Part shown: positions 32,776 through 41,892 of the stretch, one piece after another | Layout: each line of letters begins with the position of its first letter | Position numbering within the stretch: the stretch's first letter is position 1 | From: JB111 sp049856175 | Lineage (GTDB): Bacteria; Actinomycetota; Actinomycetes; Actinomycetales; Actinomycetaceae | Length of the DNA stretch: 64,000 nucleotides | Direction: 5' to 3' | Assembly (NCBI RefSeq): GCF_049856175.1 | Contig: NZ_JBNDNA010000007.1 | Location: forward strand, 124,001-188,000 | Notes under the pieces: generated by a model | Told to the model about the DNA's origin: nothing | Database searches by the model: none | What the model saw: the letters and a program-made list of their open reading frames with translations, nothing else | Program-made: the position numbers and the translations under genes

Positions 32776-34112
32776 CAGTGCGAGGGGATGAACTGGGCCA
32801 GCTCAAAGTCCGTGACCTGGTCGCGGTAGGCCTCCCACTCCTCGTGCTTGTTGCGCACGACGAAGTCGAAGGTCTCCTCCCCCAGCGTCTCCGCAACCAG
32901 CTCGGAGCCCTCCATCGCGTCGATCGCGTCGGCCAGGGAGGCCGGCAGCGAGACGATGCCGAGCGCGCGGCGCTCGCCGCGGGACAGCGTCGAGACGTCG
33001 GTGTCCGCCGGGTCGGGCAGGTCGTAGCCCTCCTCGATGCCCTTGAGCCCGGCCCGCAGGATGATCGCGAACGCGAGGTAGGGGTTCGCGGCGGCGTCCA
33101 GCGCGCGGAACTCCACGCGGCTGGACTGCGGCTTGCCCGGCTTGTAGCCGGGGACCCGCACGAGCGCGGAGCGGTTGTTGTGGCCCCAGCTGACGTAGCT
33201 GGGCGCCTCGCCGCCGCCCCACAGGCGCTTGTAGGAGTTAACGTACTGGTTGGTGATGGCGGCGAACTCCCGGGCGTGCGTGAGGACGCCGGCGATGAAC
33301 CTGCGTCCCGTCGTGGAGAGCTGGTACTCCCCCGCCGGGTCGTAGAACGCGTTGGAGTCGCCCTCGAACAGCGAGAAGTGGGTGTGCATCCCCGAGCCCG
33401 GGTGGCCGGGCATCGGCTTGGGCATGAAGGTCGCGGTCAGCCCCTGCCGCATGGCGACCTCCTTGACCACGGTGCGGAACGTCATCACGTTGTCCGCCAT
33501 CGACAGGGCGTCGGCGAAGCGCAGGTCGATCTCGTTCTGCCCCGGGCCGCCCTCGTGGTGGGAGAACTCCACCGGGATGCCCATCTCCTCGAGGGTGGTG
33601 ATGGCCTCGCGGCGGAAGTCGTGGCTGGACCCGCGGGCGACGTGGTCGAAGTAGCCCGCGCGGTCGGCCGGGACGAGCGGCTGCCGGGGGTCGTTGATCT
33701 CGTCGAACAGGTAGAACTCGATCTCGGGGTGCACGTAGGGCGTGAAGCCGGCCTTGGCCGCGTGCTCGACGGCGCGGGCCAGGACGTTGCGCGGGTCCGA
33801 TCGGGCGGGCTCGCCTCCGGGGGTGAGGACGTCGCAGAACATGCGCGCCACGCCGTGGTGCTCGCTACGCCACGGCAGGACCTGGAAGGTCGTCGGGTCG
33901 GGCCGCACGAGCATGTCGGACTCGAACACGCGGGTGAGGCCCTCGATGGCGGAGCCGTCGAACCCGATGCCCTCCTCGAACGCGCTCTCGAGCTCGGCCG
34001 GCGCGATGGCGACCGACTTCAGCGTGCCGAGGACGTCGGTGAACCACAGCCGGATGAACCGGATGTCGCGTTCCTCGACGGTTCGCAGCACGAACTCCTG
34101 CTGGCGGTCCAT
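32775..34112 (-). CDS. glnA2: Glutamine synthetase-like protein GlnA2
   Basis: 445-residue type I glutamine synthetase homologue with FDGSAIEGL, YVHPEIEFYLF, FSHHEGGPGQNEID, GSGMHTHFSL and NQYVNSYKRL. The adenylylation loop is not conserved (STLSRGERRALG where GlnA has LYELPPEE), so GlnE should not modify it. In actinobacteria GlnA2-type proteins may make glutamine or glutamylate polyamines; this sequence does not decide. The ATG at 34112 has GGGAGGAGG upstream; the longer reading lacks a site. Order glnA2-glnE matches mycobacteria. It diverges from nadE. Confidence 0.9.
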   Translation of the reverse strand: MDRQQEFVLRTVEERDIRFIRLWFTDVLGTLKSVAIAPAELESAFEEGIGFDGSAIEGLTRVFESDMLVRPDPTTFQVLPWRSEHHGVARMFCDVLTPGGEPARSDPRNVLARAVEHAAKAGFTPYVHPEIEFYLFDEINDPRQPLVPADRAGYFDHVARGSSHDFRREAITTLEEMGIPVEFSHHEGGPGQNEIDLRFADALSMADNVMTFRTVVKEVAMRQGLTATFMPKPMPGHPGSGMHTHFSLFEGDSNAFYDPAGEYQLSTTGRRFIAGVLTHAREFAAITNQYVNSYKRLWGGGEAPSYVSWGHNNRSALVRVPGYKPGKPQSSRVEFRALDAAANPYLAFAIILRAGLKGIEEGYDLPDPADTDVSTLSRGERRALGIVSLPASLADAIDAMEGSELVAETLGEETFDFVVRNKHEEWEAYRDQVTDFELAQFIPSH

Positions 34113-34179
34113 CCCGCCTCCTCCCGGTCGGATCAGTGCTCCCACATTGTCACCCACGACGCCCGACTACCCTGACAGC

Positions 34180-35847
34180 ATGCCGCTGCCGATCGCGATC
34201 GCCCAGGTGGACCCGTGCGCCGGGGACCTCGCCGGGAACTCCGCCCTCGTCCGTGACGCGGTGCGGGGAGCGGCCGGGAGCGGCGCGCGTCTCGTGCTCC
34301 TGCCGGAGATGACGCTGCCCGGCTACCCGGTGGAGGACCTCGCGCTGCGCGCCTCGTTCCGTAGCGCCACCGAGCGGTCGCTCGAGACGCTCGCCCGGGA
34401 CCTCGCGGACGACGGCCTGGGCGACGTCGTCGTCGTGCTCGGCACGCTCGGCACCTCGGCCCAGGGCCGTCCGACGAACTGCGCCGCCGTGCTGGCCGGC
34501 GGCGAGGTGGGACCGACCTACGTCAAGCAGCACCTGCCGACCTACGGGGTGTTCGACGAGATCCGCATCTTCGAACCCGGCGCGGATCCGGTCGTCCTCG
34601 AGGTCGATGGCCGCCGGCTCGGGCTCGCGATCTGCGAGGACATCTGGGTCGACGGCGGGGCGGTCGACGCGTACACGGGCGCCGGCCTCGACGCGCTGCT
34701 CGTCCTCAACGGCTCGCCGTACGAGTACGGCAAGGGCGCGGTGCGGCTCGGGATCGTGCAGACGCTCGCGGGCCGGCTCGGCTGCCCCGTGCTCTACGCG
34801 AACCTCGTCGGCGCCCAGGACGACCTCGTGTTCGACGGGCACTCGTTCGTCGTCGACGCCGGCGGCGCCGTGGTGGCCCGCGCCCCGGGGTTCGAGCCCG
34901 GGACCGTGCAGGTGGAGCTCACGGGCGGGGCCGGCCAATCCGGCGTGGTCGCGTCCGGCGCACCCGCCGAGGAGGCCCCGGACGCCGCGCAGATGTACGC
35001 CGCGTGCGTCCTCGGGCTGCGCGACTACGCGCGGAAGAACGGCTTCCGGTCGGTCGTGCTCGGCCTGTCCGGCGGCATCGACTCGGCGCTGGTCGCCGCG
35101 ATGGCGGCCGATGCCCTGGGCCCGAAGAACGTCGTGGGCGTCTCGATGCCGTCGAGCTATTCCTCGGAGCACTCCAAGGACGACGCCGCTGCCTCCGCCG
35201 ACGCGATCGGGCTCGACTACCGGGTGCAGCCGATCGCGCCGATGGTCGAGACGTTCCTGACGAACGTCGAGCTCACCGGCGTAGCCGAGGAGAACCTGCA
35301 GGCGCGCGTGCGCGGGGTCATCCTCATGGGCCTGTCCAACATGGAGGGGCACCTCGTGCTCGCCACGGGCAACAAGTCCGAGCTCGCCGTGGGCTACTCG
35401 ACGATCTACGGCGACGCCGTGGGCGGGTTCGCACCGATCAAGGACGTGCCGAAGACGAAGGTGTGGGAGCTGGCGCGGGCCCGCAACCAGGTCGCGCTCG
35501 ACGCCGGCGAGCCGGTGCCGGTCCCGTGGAGCTCCATCGAGAAGCCCCCGTCGGCCGAGCTGCGGCCGGGTCAGCAGGACTCGGACTCGCTGCCGCCCTA
35601 CGACGAGCTCGACCCGGTCATCCAGGACTACGTCGAGCGGAACCTCGGCCGGGCCGAGCTCCTGGTGGCGGGTCACGCGCCCGAGGTGGTCGACCGGGTC
35701 CTCGGTCTCGTCGACCGCGCCGAGTGGAAGCGTCGGCAGTACCCGTTGGGGCCCAAGGTGACGGCGCTGGCGTTCGGCCGCGACCGCCGCCTGCCGGTCA
35801 CCTCGCGCTGGCGGGAGCAGGACGAGCGACAAGGAGACGAGCAGTGA
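34180..35847 (+). CDS. nadE: NAD+ synthase, glutamine-hydrolysing
   Basis: Last step of NAD synthesis: amidates nicotinate adenine dinucleotide using glutamine. 555 residues. The N-terminal nitrilase-fold glutaminase has its Glu-Lys-Cys triad in LLPEMTLPGYPVEDL, YVKQHLPTYGVFDE and LAICEDIW. The C-terminal synthetase has the ATP P-loop LGLSGGIDSALVA, then ATGNKSELAVGYSTIYGD. The ATG has TACCCT 6 nt upstream, leaderless. Its stop overlaps panB (GTGA), coupling two cofactor-synthesis genes. Confidence 0.95.
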   Translation: MPLPIAIAQVDPCAGDLAGNSALVRDAVRGAAGSGARLVLLPEMTLPGYPVEDLALRASFRSATERSLETLARDLADDGLGDVVVVLGTLGTSAQGRPTNCAAVLAGGEVGPTYVKQHLPTYGVFDEIRIFEPGADPVVLEVDGRRLGLAICEDIWVDGGAVDAYTGAGLDALLVLNGSPYEYGKGAVRLGIVQTLAGRLGCPVLYANLVGAQDDLVFDGHSFVVDAGGAVVARAPGFEPGTVQVELTGGAGQSGVVASGAPAEEAPDAAQMYAACVLGLRDYARKNGFRSVVLGLSGGIDSALVAAMAADALGPKNVVGVSMPSSYSSEHSKDDAAASADAIGLDYRVQPIAPMVETFLTNVELTGVAEENLQARVRGVILMGLSNMEGHLVLATGNKSELAVGYSTIYGDAVGGFAPIKDVPKTKVWELARARNQVALDAGEPVPVPWSSIEKPPSAELRPGQQDSDSLPPYDELDPVIQDYVERNLGRAELLVAGHAPEVVDRVLGLVDRAEWKRRQYPLGPKVTALAFGRDRRLPVTSRWREQDERQGDEQ

Positions 35848-36665
35848 ACGACAGCCCGAGCCGACCGAAGCGGGTCCGCGTCCACCACCTCGCGCAGATG
35901 AAGGAGCGCGGCGAGCCGATCACGATGCTCACCGCGTACGACGCCATGACGGCCCGCGTCCTCGACGCCTCGGGGATCGACGTGCTGCTGGTGGGCGACT
36001 CGATCGGCGACAACATGTTGGGTCACCCGACGACTCTGCCGGTGACCGTGGACGAGATGGTCGTGGCGACCCGGGCGGTCGCGCGCTCCGTCACGCGCGC
36101 GCTCGTGGTGGCCGACCTGCCGTTCGGGAGCTACGAGTCCTCGCCCGAGCAGGCGCTGGCCACGGGCGTGCGGCTGATGAAGGAGGGCGGAGCGCACGCG
36201 GTGAAGCTCGAGGGTGGAGCCCACCGCGCCCCCCACGTCCACCTGCTCACGCAGGCGGGCATCCCCGTGGTGGGACACGTCGGCTTCACCCCCCAGGCGG
36301 AGCACCTGCTGGGCGGCAAGCGCATCCAGGGGCGCGGCGAGGGCGCGGCGGAGCGACTCGTCGCGGACGTCCGTGCGCTCGAGGAGGCGGGCGCCGTGGC
36401 CGTCGTCCTGGAGATGGTGCCCGGACCTGTCGCCGAGCAGGTCACCCGCTCGGTCGCGGTACCGACGATCGGCATCGGGGCCGGCTCCGGGACCGACGGG
36501 CAGGTGCTCGTGTGGATCGACATGGCCGGCATGTCCGACTGGTCGCCGAGCTTCGCCCGCCGCTTCGCCGAGCTCGGCGAGGCCCTCGGTCGCGCCACGG
36601 GCGAGTACGTGGCCGCCGTCAAGGACCGCACCTTCCCCGGCACGGAGCACACGTTCGACTCGTAG
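35844..36665 (+). CDS. panB: 3-methyl-2-oxobutanoate hydroxymethyltransferase
   Basis: First committed enzyme of pantothenate (CoA) synthesis; adds a hydroxymethyl group from methylene-tetrahydrofolate to ketoisovalerate. 273 residues, normal length. Motifs: MLTAYDAMTARVLD, LLVGDSIGDNMLGH (Mg-binding Asp), VVADLPFGSY, AHAVKLEGG, VGHVGFTPQ and the catalytic Glu in VLEMVPGPVAEQV, then PTIGIGAG. GTG start overlapping nadE by 4 nt with AAGGAG in the end of nadE. Confidence 0.95.
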   Translation: MNDSPSRPKRVRVHHLAQMKERGEPITMLTAYDAMTARVLDASGIDVLLVGDSIGDNMLGHPTTLPVTVDEMVVATRAVARSVTRALVVADLPFGSYESSPEQALATGVRLMKEGGAHAVKLEGGAHRAPHVHLLTQAGIPVVGHVGFTPQAEHLLGGKRIQGRGEGAAERLVADVRALEEAGAVAVVLEMVPGPVAEQVTRSVAVPTIGIGAGSGTDGQVLVWIDMAGMSDWSPSFARRFAELGEALGRATGEYVAAVKDRTFPGTEHTFDS

Positions 36666-36762
36666 GCCGCCGCGCGCCCACGACTCCCTGGTGCGCTCGA
36701 CGCCGACTTTCAGGAGGCTCGGCCGTGCGACGCCCCCGCCGGACTCCCCGACGCACCGTCCG

Positions 36763-36966
36763 TCAGCCGGCGTCGTCGCCCTCGCCCCAGGTGCGCCACT
36801 CCTCCTCCGCCTCGTCGACCTCCTCGTTGCGCTCCGCGGCGCTCTGCAGGGCGGCCGCGGCGGCCGCGGGCGTGTCGTAGGGGCCCATCCGGTCCGCGAC
36901 GGGCGAGACCTGTCCCCTCTCGACCTGCTTGGTGCGCAGGTTGAACCAGTAGTCGCCGGTGCTCAT
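36763..36966 (-). CDS. Small SPOR-like protein
   Basis: 67-residue acidic protein (STGDYWFNLRTKQVERG, then MGPYDTPAAAAAALQSA and a Glu/Asp-rich tail). The pattern is that of a short actinobacterial family often labelled SPOR-domain protein and found beside map; the aromatic start and the GPYxTxxxAxxAL segment support this. GAGGAG lies 5 nt before the ATG. Function is unknown. It diverges from map, 52 nt away. Confidence 0.7.
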   Translation of the reverse strand: MSTGDYWFNLRTKQVERGQVSPVADRMGPYDTPAAAAAALQSAAERNEEVDEAEEEWRTWGEGDDAG

Positions 36967-37018
36967 GTCTGCTCCTCGGGGCTCGGACTCTCGTCCACGA
37001 TCCGTAGACTGGGGCACC

Positions 37019-37891
37019 ATGCTCGCCGATCGCGCCCCGCGGGGCACCCTGACCAAGGGCACCGTCTCCCCCGTCCGCGAGGTCCCCGCCTCGATCGAGC
37101 GCCCCGAGTACGTGGGGCGCACCGGACCCGAGCGCGTGACGGCGGGCGAGGTCAAGAGCCCGGAGACGATTCTGCGGATCCGCCGGGCCGCCAGGATCGC
37201 GGCGCAGGCGCTCGAGCTCACCGCCGAGGCCGTCCGACCGGGCGTCACCACCGAGGAGATCGACCGGATCGGCCACGAGTTCCTGATCTCGCAGGGTGCT
37301 TACCCGTCCTCGCTGCACTACCAGGGCTTCCCGAAGTCGCTGTGCACGTCGATCAACGAGACCATCTGCCACGGCATCCCGGACTCGACTGTCCTGACCG
37401 AGGGCGACATCGTCAACATCGACATCACCGCCTACATCGGCGGCGTCCACGGCGACGCCTCGGTGATGGCGCTCGTCGGCGAGGTCGACGAGGAGTCCCG
37501 CCTGCTGGTCGAGCGCACGAAGGAGGCCATGCTCCGCGGCGTCAGGGCGGCGCGGCCGGGCCGCCAGGTCAACGTCATCGGCCGCGTCATCGAGTCCTAC
37601 GCCAGGCGGTACGAGTACGGCGTGGTCCGCGACTACACGGGGCACGGCGTCGGCGAGGCGTTCCACTCGGGGCTCATCATCCCGCACTACGACTCTGCGC
37701 CCCACTTCGACGACGAGATCGTGCCCGGCATGGTCTTCACCGTCGAGCCTATGCTCACGCTCGGTGACCCCGACGGCGAGCAGTGGGACGACGGCTGGAC
37801 CGTGGTGACGAAGGACCGCTCGCGCTCGGCCCAGTGGGAGCACACCATCCTCATCACGAGCGACGGCCCGGAGATCCTCACGGTCGTCTAG
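37019..37891 (+). CDS. map: Methionine aminopeptidase type I
   Basis: Removes the initiator methionine from new proteins. 290 residues with an N-terminal extension (GTVSPVREVPASIERPEY) typical of the actinobacterial form. Metal ligands are visible: GDIVNIDITAYIGGVHGDAS (two Asp), DYTGHGVGEAFHSG (His), FTVEPML (Glu) and WEHTILIT (Glu). The ATG has TAGACT 8 nt upstream and no ribosome site, so it is probably leaderless. Confidence 0.95.
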   Translation: MLADRAPRGTLTKGTVSPVREVPASIERPEYVGRTGPERVTAGEVKSPETILRIRRAARIAAQALELTAEAVRPGVTTEEIDRIGHEFLISQGAYPSSLHYQGFPKSLCTSINETICHGIPDSTVLTEGDIVNIDITAYIGGVHGDASVMALVGEVDEESRLLVERTKEAMLRGVRAARPGRQVNVIGRVIESYARRYEYGVVRDYTGHGVGEAFHSGLIIPHYDSAPHFDDEIVPGMVFTVEPMLTLGDPDGEQWDDGWTVVTKDRSRSAQWEHTILITSDGPEILTVV

Positions 37892-37933
37892 AGTCCTGCA
37901 CGTCCCCCTTCTTTTCGACGACGAAGGAAGTCC

Positions 37934-38695
37934 ATGCCCACCACTGACCACCTCGCCTTCGGCATCGACATCGGCGGCTCCGGCATCAAGGGTGCCCCGG
38001 TCGATCTCACCACCGGTGAGCTGACGACCGACCGCGTGAAGATCCCGACCCCGCAGCCCTCCACGCCGGCCGCCGTCATCGAGGTCCTCGGGCGCCTGCT
38101 CGCGGAGTTCGACGAGGACGACGACGCGCCCGTCGGGCTCACCTTCCCCGCGCCCGTGCTGCACGGCGGGTTCCCGTTCGTGGCGAACCTCGACCAGAGC
38201 TGGGTCGGCATGAACATCGAGGACGAGGTGCGCAGGGAACTGGGCCGCGAGGTGGTCGCGATGAACGACGCCGACGCCGCCGGCGTCGCGGAGGCCCACT
38301 ACGGCGCCGCGAAGGGCGTGCCCGGCGTCGTCCTGCTCACCACGCTCGGGACCGGGATCGGCTCAGCACTGCTCGTGGACGGCACGCTCGTGCCCAACAC
38401 CGAGCTCGGCCACCTGGAGATCGACGGCCGCGACGCCGAGTCGCACGCCTCGTCGGCGGTCCGCGAGCGCGAGGACCTGTCCTACCCGAAGTGGGCGAAG
38501 CGGTTGCAGCGCTACTACGAGGTCGTCGAGAAGCTGTTCTCCCCGGACCTCATCGTGGTGGGCGGCGGCGTGAGCCGGAAGCACGAGAAGTTCCTGCCGC
38601 TCCTGACGACCCGGGCGCCCATGGTCCCCGCGAAGCTCCGGAACAACGCGGGGATCGTCGGGGCCGCCTACCGGGCCGCCGAGCTCACTCGCTGA
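37934..38695 (+). CDS. ppgK: Polyphosphate glucokinase (ROK family)
   Basis: Phosphorylates glucose using polyphosphate or ATP. 253 residues, the family's usual length. It has the ROK phosphate-1 motif FGIDIGGSGIKGAPVD, the catalytic Asp in MNDADAAGVAEAHYG, phosphate-2 LTTLGTGIGSALL and NTELGHLEIDGRDAE, the glucose-binding ELGH of PPGKs. GAAGGAAG precedes the ATG. Alone on its transcript, with map 42 nt upstream on the same strand. Confidence 0.93.
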   Translation: MPTTDHLAFGIDIGGSGIKGAPVDLTTGELTTDRVKIPTPQPSTPAAVIEVLGRLLAEFDEDDDAPVGLTFPAPVLHGGFPFVANLDQSWVGMNIEDEVRRELGREVVAMNDADAAGVAEAHYGAAKGVPGVVLLTTLGTGIGSALLVDGTLVPNTELGHLEIDGRDAESHASSAVREREDLSYPKWAKRLQRYYEVVEKLFSPDLIVVGGGVSRKHEKFLPLLTTRAPMVPAKLRNNAGIVGAAYRAAELTR

Positions 38696-38884
38696 CGTCC
38701 CATCGCCGGTGCCGGCATCAGGACAGGGCATCCGGGCCCGGCCGAAGCGTCACGCCGTGGTCAGGGGACCTGTCCCCGCCGGTTCCTGGCCCCTGCGCGC
38801 CCGTCACTTGTAACCTCGTGATCGGCCGGGCGCCCGCCCGGCCGTTCCAGGTTCCGCGCTCCGCACCGAGGCAGAGGAGGCGCC

Positions 38885-40264
38885 GTGCCGCGGTTCAACC
38901 CGCCCCCTGGCTGGCACGTGCCTCCGGGCTTCGCGCCGCCGGTCGGCTGGCGCCCTGACCCACGCTGGCCCCCGGCTCCTCGGGACTGGCAGATGTGGAT
39001 CGTGGACCCGGTGGAGCCCGTCGGCGCCGACGACGACCCCGAGGACACGACCCGACGCTCCGCCCGGCTCGAGCAGGACGACCTGCGCGAGACCCACGCC
39101 TGGTCGCCGGACCAGGGACGCTCGTTCGTCGGTACGTCCTCCTCGGCCGCCTTCGGGATGCAGGCCGCGGCCGGCCACCCCACGGCCTCCCCGCCGCACG
39201 CGCCGTCCGCGCCCTCCGGGCCACCGATGGCCTCCCCACCGTCCGCGCCCTCCGGGCCACCGATGGCCTCCCCGCCGCACGCACCGTCCGCGCCCTTCTC
39301 GCCCTCCGCACCACACGCGGCGGCGCCGTACGGACCGTCTCCCCCTGCTCCGCCGGCTCACCCCGCCGCCCCCTACGAGCCATCGCCCTACGCGCCGTCG
39401 GGCCACTCCGCCACGCCGCCGACAGCCACGTCCTCACCTCCGCCCGCTCCCGAGCGCCGCGGACCCTGGTACACGCGGGCCGCACCCGCGGCGGTCGCGG
39501 CCTCCACCTGCGTGGCGCTCGTGGCGGTGGCGATCTGGGCGTTCGTTCTGCGCGAGCCCGCCGCGCGCGAGGAGGACGGTCCGGGGAAGTTCGACGTCGA
39601 GCCCCCGCCGGAGCCCGGAGGCGACCAGGCCGGGGGCGGCCACGCCGACGGGCAGCCGACGGACCCGTCCGACCTACCCGACGAGACCGGCACGGACGAC
39701 GCCGGTACACTGGCCGGGCTCCGGCCCGAGGACACATTCCCGCGCGGGCAGGACCAGAGCGCGCACACCGGTCCCGACGGCGTCCCCACCAACACCGAGC
39801 CACTCGCCATGCTCGGGGAGCTCGAGCTCGAGAACGCGACGCCGTTCGGCCGCTCCTCGGTCATGCCGTGGACGTTCGACGACACCGGTGAGCGGATCGA
39901 CGCACAGCTCGTGGGCCCCACCGACTGGGACGCGACCGACGAGGTCATGGCCCACGAAGCCGGTAACCCCCCGCCCCCGGACGGGCACGTCTACGTCACC
40001 CAGCGCGTCCGCGTGACGGCGGAGACCGCGGACCCGTTCGTGCCGTTCGCCTCCCTGCTCGTCTACTGGACGACGAGATCCGGCGATGTGTACGGCGCCA
40101 CCTCCGCGGTCGCCCCCGACGATCTTTTCCACGCCGAGGCGATCAGCGGCGGCGAGTCGGTCGAGGGCAACCTCGTGCTGTGCCTGCCGGAACGGGTCGT
40201 GGAGGACGGCAACTGGATCATCGCGTTGAACCACTCGTCCAACGGGTACGTGCTCACGCCCTGA
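38885..40264 (+). CDS. Hypothetical Pro-rich single-span membrane protein
   Basis: 459 residues, not recognised as a named family. The N-terminal 190 residues are Pro/Ala/Ser-rich and partly repetitive (ASPPHAPSAPSGPPM recurs), starting with FNPPPGWHVPPGFAPP, a tryptophan-proline pattern seen in actinobacterial proteins that precede a membrane helix. One helix follows (VAASTCVALVAVAIWAFVL, about 198-218), then an acidic linker and an extracellular beta-rich domain of about 150 residues (HVYVTQRVRVTAETAD) resembling DUF4352-type immunoglobulin-like domains. GAGGAGG precedes the GTG. Probably a surface-exposed protein. Confidence 0.65.
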   Translation: MPRFNPPPGWHVPPGFAPPVGWRPDPRWPPAPRDWQMWIVDPVEPVGADDDPEDTTRRSARLEQDDLRETHAWSPDQGRSFVGTSSSAAFGMQAAAGHPTASPPHAPSAPSGPPMASPPSAPSGPPMASPPHAPSAPFSPSAPHAAAPYGPSPPAPPAHPAAPYEPSPYAPSGHSATPPTATSSPPPAPERRGPWYTRAAPAAVAASTCVALVAVAIWAFVLREPAAREEDGPGKFDVEPPPEPGGDQAGGGHADGQPTDPSDLPDETGTDDAGTLAGLRPEDTFPRGQDQSAHTGPDGVPTNTEPLAMLGELELENATPFGRSSVMPWTFDDTGERIDAQLVGPTDWDATDEVMAHEAGNPPPPDGHVYVTQRVRVTAETADPFVPFASLLVYWTTRSGDVYGATSAVAPDDLFHAEAISGGESVEGNLVLCLPERVVEDGNWIIALNHSSNGYVLTP

Positions 40265-40280
40265 CCGCCCGTGCCGCGGG

Positions 40281-40529
40281 TCAGCGGTCCGACATCTCGC
40301 CGCCCAGGGCGCGGAACATGCTGTAGACGACGCCGGCAGCGAGGACCGCGACAGCCACCCAGGCGGCGGTACCCACGGCGCTCGAGCGCTCCTGGCCGAC
40401 CGCGAGCTCCAGCACCAACCAGGTGAGGAGCCCCAGCACTATCGCCACGCCGGTCGAGGCGCCCATCACCGCCAACGACTGCTGGATCGGTCCCGGGCGC
40501 TTCCCGCCGGTACTGTCGTCGCTCGTCAC
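40281..40529 (-). CDS. Small membrane protein, two helices
   Basis: 82 residues, unrecognised. Polar start (TSDDSTGGKRPGPIQQS), then two hydrophobic helices (GASTGVAIVLGLLTWLVLEL and AAWVAVAVLAAGVVYSMF). GTG start with GGAGAAGG 6 nt upstream; an in-frame ATG ten codons earlier lacks a site. It converges on the Pro-rich membrane protein gene and lies just downstream of rnpB on the same strand. Confidence 0.6.
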   Translation of the reverse strand: MTSDDSTGGKRPGPIQQSLAVMGASTGVAIVLGLLTWLVLELAVGQERSSAVGTAAWVAVAVLAAGVVYSMFRALGGEMSDR

Positions 40530-40617
40530 GATCGCCTTCTCCTCGCCGTGGCTGCACATGCCCTGACCTGGTCGAACATGACGATAGCAACGTTGCCGCG
40601 AGCCGGCTCGCGGGGGC

Positions 40618-40979
<362 letters not shown>

Positions 40980-41045
40980 GCAACAGGTGAGTCTACCCGT
41001 CGGACCTCCGCGGGGACGAGCATCGTGCCCGGTTAGGCTCCCGTG

Positions 41046-41888
41046 GTGCTCGTGCTGCTTCCCCCCTCCGAGGGCAAGACCGCCCCCGACGACGGACCCC
41101 CGCTCGACCTGACCGCCCTCGCGTTGCCCGGGCTGACCCGTGCGCGCTCCACCGTGCTCGACGCCCTCGTCGCCGTCAGCAACCGGCCCGACGCGCTCGA
41201 GGTCCTTCGGGCACCGGCATCGGCCGGCGAGGAGGTGGCGGCGCAACGGCGGATCCACGAGCTGCCGACGGCGCGCGCCGACCGAGTCTTCACGGGCGTG
41301 CTGTTCGACCGTGCCGGGATCGCCGACCTCGACGGGGCCGCACGCGAGCGGGCGGACCGCGACGTCCTCGTCATGTCGGCCGCGTTCGGCGCGCTCTCCC
41401 CGGCCGACCGGATCCCCGCCCACCGCCTCGGGGCGACCGCCACGCTCCCCGACCTCGGCGGGCTGGGCGCCTTCTGGCGCGGGCCGCTCGCGGCCGAGCT
41501 CGACGATCGGGCGGCCGGCACACTCGTCGTGGACTGCCGCTCGGGCGGCTACCGGGCGATGTGGAAGGTCCCGCCGACGGCGCAACACGTCGAGGTGGGA
41601 GCGGTCACGGTGCGCGGGGGCCGCCGCTCGGTGGTCTCGCACGACGCGAAGTGGTTCCGCGGCCTGCTCGTCGGTCACCTCCTGCGCCGGGGCGGCGCCG
41701 CCCCGGCCACACCGGACGAGCTCGCGGCCGCGGCGGGAGAGCTGGTGGGGACCGTCCGCGAGGCCGCCGCACCGCCCCGCAAGGGGGCGGAGCGCACGAC
41801 CTGGACGCTCACCGACGTCGAGCTGACGCCCCCGGCCCGCACGGGCGGACCGACGGACCTGACCATGGTGCTCACCCAGCGGCCGTGA
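41046..41888 (+). CDS. yaaA: YaaA family protein (UPF0246, peroxide stress)
   Basis: 280 residues. The N-terminus VLVLLPPSEGKT is the family signature; VLVMSAAFGALSPADRIPAHRL and the basic WRGPL segment also match. YaaA limits free iron during peroxide stress in E. coli and binds DNA; the same role here is inferred. The start is GTG 41046 because TAGGCT (41034-41039) ends 6 nt before it and the product then begins like other YaaA proteins; GTG 41043 is the alternative. Confidence 0.88.
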   Translation: MLVLLPPSEGKTAPDDGPPLDLTALALPGLTRARSTVLDALVAVSNRPDALEVLRAPASAGEEVAAQRRIHELPTARADRVFTGVLFDRAGIADLDGAARERADRDVLVMSAAFGALSPADRIPAHRLGATATLPDLGGLGAFWRGPLAAELDDRAAGTLVVDCRSGGYRAMWKVPPTAQHVEVGAVTVRGGRRSVVSHDAKWFRGLLVGHLLRRGGAAPATPDELAAAAGELVGTVREAAAPPRKGAERTTWTLTDVELTPPARTGGPTDLTMVLTQRP

Positions 41889-41892
41889 GCCG

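Noticed and set aside
34150..35832. 560-codon open frame on the minus strand
   Set aside because: Antisense to nadE, which has complete glutaminase and synthetase motifs.
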